Assembly (NCBI GenBank): GCA_934098455.1 | Contig: CAKOOU010000026.1 | Coordinates: 1 to 16,214, forward strand | DNA: 16,214 nucleotides | Source: an uncultured Bacilli bacterium | GTDB taxonomy: Bacteria > Bacillota_I > Bacilli_A > RF39 > UBA660 | Direction: 5' to 3' | Shown here: one piece after another, positions 1-6,582 of the stretch | Numbering within the stretch: the first letter of the stretch is position 1 | How the letters are laid out: each line of letters starts with the position of its first letter | Notes under the pieces: generated by a model | The model's database searches: none | What the model was told of the DNA's origin: nothing | Seen by the model: the letters and a program-made list of their open reading frames with translations, nothing else | Position numbers and translations under genes: made by a program

Positions 1-1026
1 TTTAATCTAAATATAAAATCTGTCACTCCATTGCCAAGTGATCCATTAAAAATAAAAAGTGTAGGGGATTTAGTAACAGATACAAATGATAGTAATTATG
101 GTAAATATAAGATTGGTGTTAAAACTACTGGTAAAAATATTTTTAATATCAAAAGTATGCTATCTTATGACCCATCATATAGTAAAGATGGAAATTCATA
201 TACTTTCTGTTCAGCACAAACTATGTATAGGATAGGAGTAAAATCTAATATAAAAAAGAATGATGTTATAACAGTAAGTGGGAAAATAACTAATATTACA
301 GGCAACAATTTTAGAATTTCCGTTGTATATAATGATGGTAGCAGTAAGCTTATTACACCATATAGTGGAACAGAATTAGATACAGAAGTTAATTTAACTA
401 AAACAACTACTATGACTAATGATGTAAATTTTATTAGATTTGATTGGAGTACATCAGGTAATTTTAAAATTAGTGATTTTCAAATAGAAGTAAATGATAC
501 GGTAACAGAATACGAACCTTATCATGAAGAAACGACAAATATATATCTAGATGAACCATTAAGAAAAATAAATGATTATGTAGATTATATAGATTTTAAA
601 AGTGGTAAAGTAGTTAGAAATATAAAACAAATAATTATGAATGGAACTGAATCATGGCAAAAACATAATGATTTAAATAAATATTTTTTTAATGATTCTA
701 CTCTTAAACATGAACCAAATATAAATTGTATGAATAATAGATATGAGTGCGGGGTTAGTGGTAGTGCTAGTTCCTATAACACATCTAAATCATGGGTACA
801 AAGTGTATCACAATATCCAAGAATTTATATTCATGATGATAATTATAGTAGTGTAAATGATTTTAAAACCTATTTACAAAGTAATAATGTTATAGGCCAA
901 TATGTTTTATTAAACGAACAAACGACAAATTTAAAATTACCAAATATAGATTTAAGCAAAACTAAATATATAAACATAGAAACAAATACTAATCCAAGTA
1001 GTATAGAACTTGATTATGTTAAATAA
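1..1026 (+). CDS. Phage tail-like / surface structural protein, C-terminal part (5' end outside window)
   Basis: The reading frame is open from base 1, so the TTG at 31 is not a true start; 341 residues of a longer protein are visible. The visible part begins with a PLPSDPLKIKSVGD stretch, then a GKNIFN motif, a beta-rich sandwich-like segment, a YEPYHEETTNIYLDEPLRKI motif and a closing beta-rich segment ending in IELDYVK. This order (PxxP + 'xxVGD', 'GKNLFN', 'YEPY..T.NIYLDEPLRKIGD') is typical of tail-fibre or minor structural proteins of Firmicutes prophages and of related surface proteins. The segment between GKNIFN and YEPY resembles a carbohydrate-binding beta-sandwich. No other phage gene is visible downstream, so it may be the last gene of a prophage block or a lone adhesin. 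Family assignment comes from motif memory, not a search. Confidence 0.6.
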   Translation, partial: FNLNIKSVTPLPSDPLKIKSVGDLVTDTNDSNYGKYKIGVKTTGKNIFNIKSMLSYDPSYSKDGNSYTFCSAQTMYRIGVKSNIKKNDVITVSGKITNITGNNFRISVVYNDGSSKLITPYSGTELDTEVNLTKTTTMTNDVNFIRFDWSTSGNFKISDFQIEVNDTVTEYEPYHEETTNIYLDEPLRKINDYVDYIDFKSGKVVRNIKQIIMNGTESWQKHNDLNKYFFNDSTLKHEPNINCMNNRYECGVSGSASSYNTSKSWVQSVSQYPRIYIHDDNYSSVNDFKTYLQSNNVIGQYVLLNEQTTNLKLPNIDLSKTKYINIETNTNPSSIELDYVK

Positions 1027-1038
1027 TTACAAAACGTT

Positions 1039-1129
1039 TGTTTGACAAAAAGTCAATAAAGTGCTATAATTAGTGCACTAATGAGGGGAGACACAAAACA
1101 ATAATAAACTTTACATAATTTGTCAAACA
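1039..1129. repeat. 11-bp inverted repeat flanking the promoter region
   Basis: TGTTTGACAAA at 1039-1049 is repeated in inverse as TTTGTCAAACA at 1119-1129. The left arm contains the -35 box of a consensus promoter. The right arm puts a TTGACA on the minus strand, with a TATTGT 17 bases further on. A separate 10-base palindrome, TAGTGCACTA, lies at 1071-1080. An 11-bp inverted repeat can arise by chance in DNA this AT-rich. Confidence 0.4.
1042..1070 (+). promoter_or_regulatory. Perfect SigA consensus promoter
   Basis: TTGACA at 1042-1047 and TATAAT at 1065-1070 are separated by exactly 17 bases, so both boxes are full consensus. The predicted start is near 1077, inside the palindrome TAGTGCACTA. 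The next gene begins at 1200 and has a closer promoter of its own, so this one either gives a leader of about 120 bases or makes a separate short RNA. A 7-codon frame starts at 1081 with almost no leader and is probably not meaningful. Confidence 0.75.
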
Positions 1130-1142
1130 TAATTAAAATATT

Positions 1143-1171
1143 TTTACATAAAATCTTATTAGTGATATTAT
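1143..1171 (+). promoter_or_regulatory. Probable SigA promoter for the 1200 gene
   Basis: TTTACA at 1143-1148, a 17-base spacer, and TATTAT at 1166-1171 preceded by the extended -10 TG at 1163-1164. The predicted start near 1178 leaves a short leader before the strong Shine-Dalgarno AGGGGGA at 1184-1190. Confidence 0.5.
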
Positions 1172-1199
1172 AAAGTCTTTGATAGGGGGAAAAGATATT

Positions 1200-1796
1200 A
1201 TGATAGAGACTATATTAGAAAAAATAAAATTATTCTTAAAAAAAATAGAGGTAGGTAAAATAAATTATTTAAACCATAAATTTAAAAAATATATTATTAG
1301 ATTTGAAGAAAATAAAGATAATTTAATTATTTATAATTCATGTGGTGATTCTAAAATAGTAAAAAATACTATACCAAACAAAGTAAAAATAATGGAAATT
1401 ATTAAAGATCATGAAAAAGAAATTAATAATAAAATTTTAAATTATGAAGATAATAAAGAAGATTATAAATTAGTTATAATATCTAGTGGATTAATATTAA
1501 TTGCATTAGGATTTACATTCGTGTTTAGTTTCTTTGTTGGAAGTTATATTTTATTTACTTTAACATTATTATCTTTTATAGCAATGTTAATTATGTTCTC
1601 TTATAATATATATAATATTATTATAAATAGAGAAGAAGTAAAAAGATTAGAAAATTTAAAAAATAATAAATTAGTTTTAGATGATAGAGAGTTAAGTAAT
1701 ATATTTAAAGATATTTTTACCTATATCAAAAATGGTTTTTATGGAATAATTTTAAGAATACTTGATTTAATTGATGGTATTAAGATAAAGTTTTAA
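1200..1796 (+). CDS. Small two-helix membrane protein of unknown function
   Basis: This is a 198-residue protein that I do not recognise. I place the start at ATG 1200 rather than the upstream TTG at 1179, because AGGGGGA at 1184-1190 sits 9 bases before it and overlaps the longer version. Residues 1-88 are charged and soluble-looking, with a lysine-rich amphipathic N-terminus. Residues about 91-112 and 115-142 are two hydrophobic helices forming a hairpin, and 143-198 is a charged tail ending in an amphipathic helix. There are no recognisable catalytic motifs and no signal peptide. It has its own promoter and is followed by a weak hairpin, so it is probably transcribed alone. Both ends would face the cytoplasm if the hairpin has the usual topology. 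Confidence 0.75.
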   Translation: MIETILEKIKLFLKKIEVGKINYLNHKFKKYIIRFEENKDNLIIYNSCGDSKIVKNTIPNKVKIMEIIKDHEKEINNKILNYEDNKEDYKLVIISSGLILIALGFTFVFSFFVGSYILFTLTLLSFIAMLIMFSYNIYNIIINREEVKRLENLKNNKLVLDDRELSNIFKDIFTYIKNGFYGIILRILDLIDGIKIKF

Positions 1797-1811
1797 TAAA
1801 TTTTATCTTTT
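1782..1811 (+). terminator. Weak AT-only hairpin after the membrane-protein gene
   Basis: AAGATAAA at 1782-1789 pairs with TTTATCTT at 1802-1809 and runs into a short T stretch. The loop is 12 bases and holds the stop codon of the upstream gene. The stem is almost all A-T, so termination would be partial at best. Confidence 0.3.
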
Positions 1812-1815
1812 TATA

Positions 1816-1824
1816 TGTTATAAT
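1816..1824 (+). promoter_or_regulatory. Extended -10 promoter of trpS
   Basis: TG at 1816-1817, one base, then TATAAT at 1819-1824. No good -35 is visible, as is usual for extended -10 promoters. Predicted initiation near 1831 leaves a leader of only about 14 bases that contains the ribosome site. There is therefore no room for a T-box. Confidence 0.5.
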
Positions 1825-1844
1825 ACTTTATATGGAGTGATATT

Positions 1845-2828
1845 ATGAAAAAAATATTAACAGGTTTGCAACCAACTGGAGTAATTACTCTAGGAAATTA
1901 TATTGGTGCTATAAAACAAATGACTGAAGTTGATGATAGTACAGAAAATTATATATTTATTGCAGATATGCATGCTATAACAGTGAACCAAGAACCTATC
2001 ACATTAAGAAAAAATATAAAAAGTTTAGTTGCACTTTATCTTGCTTGTGGAATAGACCCTAACAAAAATACAATATATATACAGTCAGATAACCCATATA
2101 TTGCTGGCATTAGTTGGATGCTAGAATGTAATACTTACTATGGAGAATTATCTAGAATGACACAATTCAAAGATAAATCTAAAAAAAACGCTAATTTTAG
2201 TTCTGGGTTATTAACATATCCAATTTTAATGGCAGCAGACATACTTTCAATGGATACTGACTTAGTTCCTGTTGGAGTAGACCAAAAACAACATGTAGAA
2301 TTAGCCCGTGATATTGCCATTAGATTCAATAATAAATATGGAAATATTTTTAAAATACCAGAACCACTTATTAGAGAAGCAGGAACAAAAATTATGGATT
2401 TACAAAATCCAACAAAAAAAATGAGCAAAAGTAGTGAAAGTGATAAAGGTGTTATAAGACTTTTAGATGATGTAAACATAGTACGTAAAAAGATTATGTC
2501 TGCTACGACAGATAGTGAAATAAAAATTATATATGATCCAGAAAATAAACCTGGAATATCTAATTTAATTAATATATATAGGTCATTAACTAACAAAAAA
2601 ATATCAGAAATAGAAGAAGAGTTTAAAGATTCTAATTATGGTACTTTTAAAACAAAAGTTGCAGACGAAGTAGTACTTTTACTAACTAATATTCAAAATA
2701 AATACAATGAAATATTAGAAAGTGACTATTTAGATAAAATATTAGATGAAGGTTCTAAAATTAACATAGAAATTTCTAAAAAATACTATGATAAAATGAA
2801 AAAATGTATCGGTTTAGGTAGAAATTAA
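1845..2828 (+). CDS. trpS: Tryptophan--tRNA ligase (TrpRS)
   Basis: This cytoplasmic class Ic aminoacyl-tRNA synthetase joins tryptophan to tRNA-Trp using ATP. The length of 327 residues is normal for the family. The HIGH-equivalent is PTGVITLGNYIG at residues 10-21, with Thr in place of the first His, as in Bacillus TrpS. Conserved Bacilli blocks GELSRMTQFKDKSK and VPVGVDQKQHVELAR follow, and the ATP-binding KMSKS loop is at 192-196. The protein ends at the expected short helical C-terminus (GLGRN). A GGAGTGA ribosome site lies just upstream of ATG 1845. The gene has its own extended -10 promoter and a hairpin after the stop, so it is probably monocistronic. No T-box or other leader regulation is present, unlike many Firmicute synthetase genes. 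Confidence 0.97.
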   Translation: MKKILTGLQPTGVITLGNYIGAIKQMTEVDDSTENYIFIADMHAITVNQEPITLRKNIKSLVALYLACGIDPNKNTIYIQSDNPYIAGISWMLECNTYYGELSRMTQFKDKSKKNANFSSGLLTYPILMAADILSMDTDLVPVGVDQKQHVELARDIAIRFNNKYGNIFKIPEPLIREAGTKIMDLQNPTKKMSKSSESDKGVIRLLDDVNIVRKKIMSATTDSEIKIIYDPENKPGISNLINIYRSLTNKKISEIEEEFKDSNYGTFKTKVADEVVLLLTNIQNKYNEILESDYLDKILDEGSKINIEISKKYYDKMKKCIGLGRN

Positions 2829-2838
2829 TAATTTTTTC

Positions 2839-2867
2839 TTGATAATTGTATTATTATTTGATACAAT
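2839..2867 (+). promoter_or_regulatory. Probable promoter of tRNA-His, inside the trpS terminator stem
   Basis: TTGATA at 2839-2844 and TACAAT at 2862-2867 are 17 bases apart, which puts initiation near 2874, six bases before the G-1 position of the tRNA. Both boxes fall within the inverted repeat that follows trpS. Confidence 0.5.
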
Positions 2868-2878
2868 TATCTTGTTCT
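2841..2878 (+). terminator. Hairpin terminator after trpS
   Basis: GATAATTGTAT (2841-2851) pairs perfectly with ATACAATTATC (2861-2871) over 11 bp with a 9-base loop. The tail TTGTTCTT is T-rich but interrupted. The position, 12 bases after the trpS stop, fits a terminator. Confidence 0.5.
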
Positions 2879-2880
2879 TG

Positions 2881-2956
2881 GCGGGATTGGTGAAGTGGTT
2901 AACACGCCGGATTGTGGCTCCGGTATGCGTGGGTTCGATCCCCACATCTCGCCCCA
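2881..2956 (+). tRNA. tRNA-His (anticodon GTG)
   Basis: This is a complete cloverleaf. Acceptor GCGGGAT (2881-2887) pairs with ATCTCGC (2946-2952) with one G-U. The anticodon arm is CCGGA-TTGTGGC-TCCGG with anticodon GTG, and the T arm contains GGTTCGATCC. Base 2880 is an encoded G that serves as the histidine-specific G-1 opposite C73 (2953), the identity element read by HisRS. The CCA end is encoded at 2954-2956. It stands alone rather than in a tRNA cluster. Confidence 0.97.
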
Positions 2957-2963
2957 TATTGAA

Positions 2964-2990
2964 ATTTACGCACACCTTTGTGTGTTAAAT
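2964..2990 (+). other. Hairpin just downstream of tRNA-His
   Basis: ATTTA-c-GCACAC and GTGTGT-TAAAT form about 11 bp (one G-U, one bulged C) around a CTTT loop. No T tract follows, so it may mark the 3' end or processing of the tRNA transcript rather than act as a classic terminator. Confidence 0.4.
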
Positions 2991-3017
2991 AAGTAAAAGT
3001 TCGTAATACTTGGTGTT

Positions 3018-3355
3018 ATGGACTTTTTCTTTGCAAAGGTGGTGAGTTTATAAAATGAGCGTGTCCATAGGAACTTTAGAATTTCCTTTGTGTATAAAAA
3101 ATAAAATATTAAGGATTAAAGATATTACTAAACTAAACATAGAATATAAGTATATAGAAAATTGTTTTGACATTTTTGTCCAATTTCATATTACCATTTA
3201 CATAAGTGAATTTTATAAAATAAAGTAATTTAAATATTAAGTCGGTTGATTTAGAAGAATTAAACAAAAACAATAATTTATTACAGATAATTTCTAATAA
3301 AAAAGATAATAGATTTGATAAAGAAACTCTAACATTATTATCAATTAAAACTTAA
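3018..3355 (+). pseudogene. Decayed gene remnant, copy A (unknown family)
   Basis: Short open stretches in different frames look like pieces of one broken gene. ATG 3018 begins MDFFFAK and stops after 11 codons. ATG 3055, with a fair AGGTGGTGAG site, gives a 57-codon frame to 3228 that is hydrophobic and unlike any protein I know. The frame at 3224-3355 (SNLNIKSVDLEELNKNNNLL and onward to LLSIKT) has no start codon. Parts recur after the GNAT gene: the FFFAK piece with a CTTTGCAAAG palindrome, and the KS..ELNK.NLLQ piece, in the same order. That recurrence is the main support. The region is otherwise non-coding between the tRNA and the GNAT gene. The original function is unknown. Confidence 0.4.
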
Positions 3356-3359
3356 AATA

Positions 3360-3368
3360 TGGTAAAAT
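3360..3368 (+). promoter_or_regulatory. Extended -10 promoter of the GNAT gene
   Basis: TG at 3360-3361, G, then TAAAAT at 3363-3368. Initiation near 3375 leaves a very short leader before GGAGG at 3381-3385, the same arrangement as at trpS. Confidence 0.4.
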
Positions 3369-3392
3369 TATATAAGTAATGGAGGTTTTATA

Positions 3393-3842
3393 ATGAATAA
3401 TCTAACAATTGAAAAATTAAGAAAAGAAGATTTAAAAGAAGCTATTTCTATTTATGACACTAATTATAATTTAACAACTAATTACGATAAGCTTTTTAAA
3501 GAGTATGATAAAATATATAACAATACTGATTATCATAATATTGTAGCAAAAATAGATAATAAAATTGTTGGACTTGCTACAATAGTAGTTAATCACGATA
3601 TAGTTGAAGAATTAAAACCATTTTTAACTGTATGGAATTTTGGGGTTCATAAAGATTACAGAAGAAACAAAATTGGGACGAGAATGTTAAAATATATATA
3701 TGAATATGCAAAAAATTTAGAATGTGAATTTATAGCATTAATAGCAGAAAAAGATAATGAAATAGGACAAAAATTTTATGAAAGTTTAGGTTACTATAAA
3801 CAAGTTGGCTTTGTCAAATTAATTAATAAGAAAAAATGGTAA
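3393..3842 (+). CDS. GNAT-family N-acetyltransferase
   Basis: This 149-residue single-domain protein has the Gcn5-related acetyltransferase layout and should transfer an acetyl group from acetyl-CoA to an amine; the acceptor cannot be told from sequence. The N-terminal motif IEKLRKEDLKEAISIY is typical. The central strand VVGLATIVV-like segment (about 56-67) is followed by the CoA-pyrophosphate loop RRNKIGTRML at 90-99, a form of R-x-x-G-x-G/A in which the first Gly is replaced. Motif B ends in FYESLGY at 128-134, also typical. GGAGG at 3381-3385 fixes the start at 3393. It sits alone between two remnants of an unrelated decayed gene, which suggests an accessory gene in a region that has gained and lost DNA. 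Confidence 0.88.
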   Translation: MNNLTIEKLRKEDLKEAISIYDTNYNLTTNYDKLFKEYDKIYNNTDYHNIVAKIDNKIVGLATIVVNHDIVEELKPFLTVWNFGVHKDYRRNKIGTRMLKYIYEYAKNLECEFIALIAEKDNEIGQKFYESLGYYKQVGFVKLINKKKW

Positions 3843-4274
3843 GGAAAATAATTTATTCTTCATTGGATATTGAAAGAATAAATAGTGAATTTTGTGAGAA
3901 TAACGTCCAAAAACTTTTTTTCTTTGCAAAGATACTAAATTTTGTAAAATATTAAGTCATTAAAGTTATAAGAGTTAAACAAGGAAAATTTATTGCAACT
4001 AATTTTTATTTAAAGATAAAGGATTTGATAATAAAAAAATATATTTAAAAAAACAAAGAGAGAATTCTAAAATAAAAATTTATTATAATAACTTAAGTGA
4101 ATTTACTACTTTGTATTTTAATATTTATCCAGGTAGTAGTGTAGACAATAATAGAAATGAAAATATAGAAGATTTCATTAAATATAAAAATAGAAAAGAA
4201 ATTGTTACTCCAGTAAAATCATACCAAAAGAAAATATTTTCAAGGACTATGTTTTAAAAAAATTAGATAATTAA
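3842..4274 (+). pseudogene. Decayed gene remnant, copy B (unknown family)
   Basis: Open stretches in successive frames suggest one coding sequence broken by several shifts. Frame 3842-3955 contains LDIERINSEF and VQKLFFFAK. A second frame from about 3951 reads KSLKL, stop, ELNKENLLQ. Frame 4003-4257 (85 codons, no start) contains FKDKGFDNKK, NNLSEFTTLYFNIYPGSS and KNRKEIVTPVKS. A -1 shift then gives IPKENIFKDYVLKKLDN ending at 4274. It shares the FFFAK/CTTTGCAAAG part and the KS..ELNK.NLLQ part with copy A upstream of the GNAT gene. I do not recognise the family. Remaining bases to 4372 show only the rnfC leader. Confidence 0.45.
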
Positions 4275-4372
4275 ATTCTGATTTTTTTTCTATTCAATAA
4301 TAATTTAATGAAGTAATAAAAATCTAATGACTTTCTATAACGAATTTGATACAATTATTGTAGGTGTAGAAT

Positions 4373-5488
4373 ATGAAAGACAGTAAAATAGAAAATTTAT
4401 TAACAACAGATTATATATATATAAAATATAATAAAGATATGGATATATTAGTGAATGATAATGATATAGTTTATAAAAACGATATTATTATGAAAAATGA
4501 TACACGTAATATATATAGTAGTGTATCTGGTAAAATACTTGGATTGACAAAAATAAATAATCTAGATTATATAGTAATTGAAAATGATTATAGAGGTAAA
4601 ACAAAAAAGAAAATAGGTACTAAAAAATATATTAATAACTATACTAGAGAAGAACTAAAAGATTTAATAATAAAATATAATGTTCTTAATAAGTTTGATG
4701 AAACTAGTAAAGTATTAATAATAAATGGAATAGATGAATTTAATACAGAAATTACATTTAATACATTACTTAAAGAATATACGATAAATATTTTAGATGC
4801 AATAGATGCTTTAATAGATATTATGAATATAAAAAAATGTGTCTTAGCAGTTAGCAATAGTGATATAGATTTAGTAAATATATTATTTAATAATATGGGT
4901 ACTTACCCAAAAATAGAATTAAAATTATTTACTAATGATAATATTATTGGTAAAAAAGAAATATTATTACCTAAATTAACTAATCATAAAAATAAAAAAT
5001 ATAATGTAGAATACTTAAATATATTAGATGTTTTAAATATATATAATTTATTAAAAAAGAATATTCCAGTATCTAGTACTTATATTACATTAACTGGTGA
5101 TTTAATAAATTATACTAAAGTATTAAGAGTTAATATTGGTACTAACTTAAGTGATATATTAAAAGAAAATAATATAGATAATAAAAATATTATTGTAAAT
5201 GGTTTATTAAATGGTGTAAATATAAAAGATACTAATTTTATAATAGATAAAAATATAAGAAGTATATATGTTAATAAATTAAATAAATATAAAACAGTAG
5301 ATTGTATTAATTGTGGATTATGTGTTAATATATGTCCAGTTAATATAAATCCAAAATATATGTATTTTAATAAAGATAAAAAAAGTAAACAATATAAAGA
5401 ACGTTGTATAAATTGTGGTATGTGTTCTTATGTATGTCCTTCTAAAATAGAACTTAATAAAGGATGTGTTAAATATGATAAAGAGTGA
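4373..5488 (+). CDS. RnfC-like iron-sulfur protein lacking the flavin/NADH motif
   Basis: RnfC is the NADH-side peripheral subunit of the Rnf ferredoxin:NAD+ oxidoreductase. This 371-residue protein keeps the fold order: a barrel-sandwich domain (about 1-75, with IYSSVSGKILGL), a Complex1_51K-like region (about 90-240), an SLBB-like region (about 245-290), and two [4Fe-4S] motifs, C311/C314/C317/C321 and C345/C348/C351/C355, the last Cys of each followed by Pro. What is missing is notable. The glycine-rich GLGGAGFP loop expected after TREELKDLIIKYNVL is absent, and the NxxECEPY block is replaced by NGIDEFNTE (118-126). The usual N-terminal GGIHP segment is also gone, making it shorter than the common 430-450 residues. 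AGGTG precedes the ATG. It overlaps the rnfD-like gene. It could pass electrons through clusters only, or be a PrdC-like relative. Confidence 0.75.
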   Translation: MKDSKIENLLTTDYIYIKYNKDMDILVNDNDIVYKNDIIMKNDTRNIYSSVSGKILGLTKINNLDYIVIENDYRGKTKKKIGTKKYINNYTREELKDLIIKYNVLNKFDETSKVLIINGIDEFNTEITFNTLLKEYTINILDAIDALIDIMNIKKCVLAVSNSDIDLVNILFNNMGTYPKIELKLFTNDNIIGKKEILLPKLTNHKNKKYNVEYLNILDVLNIYNLLKKNIPVSSTYITLTGDLINYTKVLRVNIGTNLSDILKENNIDNKNIIVNGLLNGVNIKDTNFIIDKNIRSIYVNKLNKYKTVDCINCGLCVNICPVNINPKYMYFNKDKKSKQYKERCINCGMCSYVCPSKIELNKGCVKYDKE

Positions 5489-6362
5489 TAATAGTATAAA
5501 AAAAGTATCTTTAATATATATAATTAGTTTACTACCACTTATATTATTTGGTTTTTATAAGGATGGTATAAGTTTATATATAAAGAATTATGTTAGTTTA
5601 TTTAGTATGTTTAAACCATTAATAATAATATTATTAGGTTTTATAATAGGTAGTTTAGTTAATGTTATATATGAAAAATATATAAATAAAAGTAAAGATA
5701 GCTTAATTAATATTGTTTTTAGTAATTTATATCCTATATATGGTATTTTAATAGGTGGCATATGTAGTATAAGAACTAATATATTACTATTTAGTATAAT
5801 AACATTTATAATATTATTTATATCTAAATTTATTAAAAATATTAAACTAAATATAATTGCATTAACTAGTTTAATAATATTTTTTATAATGAATATAAGT
5901 GGTAAATTTAGTTTTTTAAATATATATGAAGCTAGTAATAAATTTAATATGAACGCACTTGATTATATGCTTGGTAAAGGTAGTGGTGGTATAATAACTA
6001 CTAATATACTTTTATTAATTATTAGTTTTATAATATTATATAATTCTAAAATATATAAAAGAGTAATACCTATTTATTCTAGTATAGTATTCTCTATATT
6101 AACTATTATATATTGCTTTATAAATAAAGATATTGGTAATATAATGAATATGTTATTTACTAATAATATATTATTTAATTTTGTATATATAAGTACAGAT
6201 CCAATAAGCAGTAGTTATACAAAGATAGGTAGTAGTATATATGGTATATTAGTTGGTATATTAACATTTATATTTTATTTAATAAATCCAGCATTATCTA
6301 GTTTAGGTGGTATACTAATACTTAGTATATTTAATAGTTTAATAGACTTAAAATTCGAGTAA
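5475..6362 (+). CDS. RnfD-like integral membrane protein lacking the covalent-FMN motif
   Basis: RnfD/NqrB proteins form a membrane core that carries a covalently bound FMN. I start this at ATG 5475 (295 residues) because AAAGGATG at 5459-5466 gives good spacing; it overlaps rnfC by 14 bases, implying translational coupling. There are about nine or ten hydrophobic helices. The LGKGSGG segment (166-172) and the C-terminal STDPISS...IYG...SLID pattern (240-291) match the family's GxGxxGE and ATDPvtsP...iyG...LID blocks. The flavin site S/T-G-A-T is not recognisable: the matching stretch is YEASNKF (151-157), and there is no Thr between 132 and 174. Either flavin binding is lost or the site has moved. 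No rnfG, E, A or B is nearby. Confidence 0.7.
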   Translation: MIKSDNSIKKVSLIYIISLLPLILFGFYKDGISLYIKNYVSLFSMFKPLIIILLGFIIGSLVNVIYEKYINKSKDSLINIVFSNLYPIYGILIGGICSIRTNILLFSIITFIILFISKFIKNIKLNIIALTSLIIFFIMNISGKFSFLNIYEASNKFNMNALDYMLGKGSGGIITTNILLLIISFIILYNSKIYKRVIPIYSSIVFSILTIIYCFINKDIGNIMNMLFTNNILFNFVYISTDPISSSYTKIGSSIYGILVGILTFIFYLINPALSSLGGILILSIFNSLIDLKFE

Positions 6363-6403
6363 TTTTGACATATCACATATTGTATAATATTTGTGGTGAT
6401 AAT

Positions 6404-6568
6404 ATGAAAGTTAAAGTTATAGATGAAGGTCATGAAAAAGATTTAGAAAATAGTATAAATGAATTTATAGTAGATAAAGATGTTATAGATATTAAATTTA
6501 ATGTTAGTGTATGTATAAGTGGTGAAGAACAAATATATTGTTTTGATGCACTTATTATGTATAAGTAA
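6404..6568 (+). CDS. cse60: Sporulation protein Cse60 family
   Basis: This is a 54-residue protein. A longer TTG start at 6365 is rejected because GGTGAT lies right before ATG 6404 and the family begins with MxKVKVxDExHExDLE. The protein matches that pattern (MKVKVIDEGHEKDLE, then NEFI, then IKFNVSVCISGEEQIYCFDALIMYK), ending like Cse60 proteins in EQIYCFSAMI-type sequence. Cse60 is a small Bacilli protein named for expression during sporulation in B. subtilis; its biochemical role is not known. Here it is embedded in a housekeeping-type operon 41 bases after the rnfD-like gene and 14 before the yvlD-like gene. I see no convincing SigE or SigK site in front of it, so its expression here may simply follow the operon. 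Confidence 0.72.
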   Translation: MKVKVIDEGHEKDLENSINEFIVDKDVIDIKFNVSVCISGEEQIYCFDALIMYK

Positions 6569-6582
6569 GAAAGAGTGGTAAT

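Noticed and set aside
1797..1844. Possible T-box or other riboswitch before trpS
   Set aside because: Only 48 bases separate the genes and the predicted leader is about 14 bases; no specifier or T-box sequence is present.
2138..2596. 152-codon frame antisense to trpS
   Set aside because: It lies wholly inside a clear trpS, has no family resemblance and no ribosome site.
3055..3228. 57-codon frame with a fair ribosome site
   Set aside because: No resemblance to a known family and it lies within the remnant shared in part with the region after the GNAT gene; treated as part of the pseudogene, although a real small gene is not excluded.
2856..4358. 15-base identical sequence at 2856-2870 and 4344-4358
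   Set aside because: Identities of this length between AT-rich stretches are expected by chance in a window of this size and composition, and the flanks do not match.
6365..6388. TTGACA followed by TATAAT upstream of cse60
   Set aside because: The spacer is only 12 bases, too short for a SigA promoter; no alternative -35 fits.
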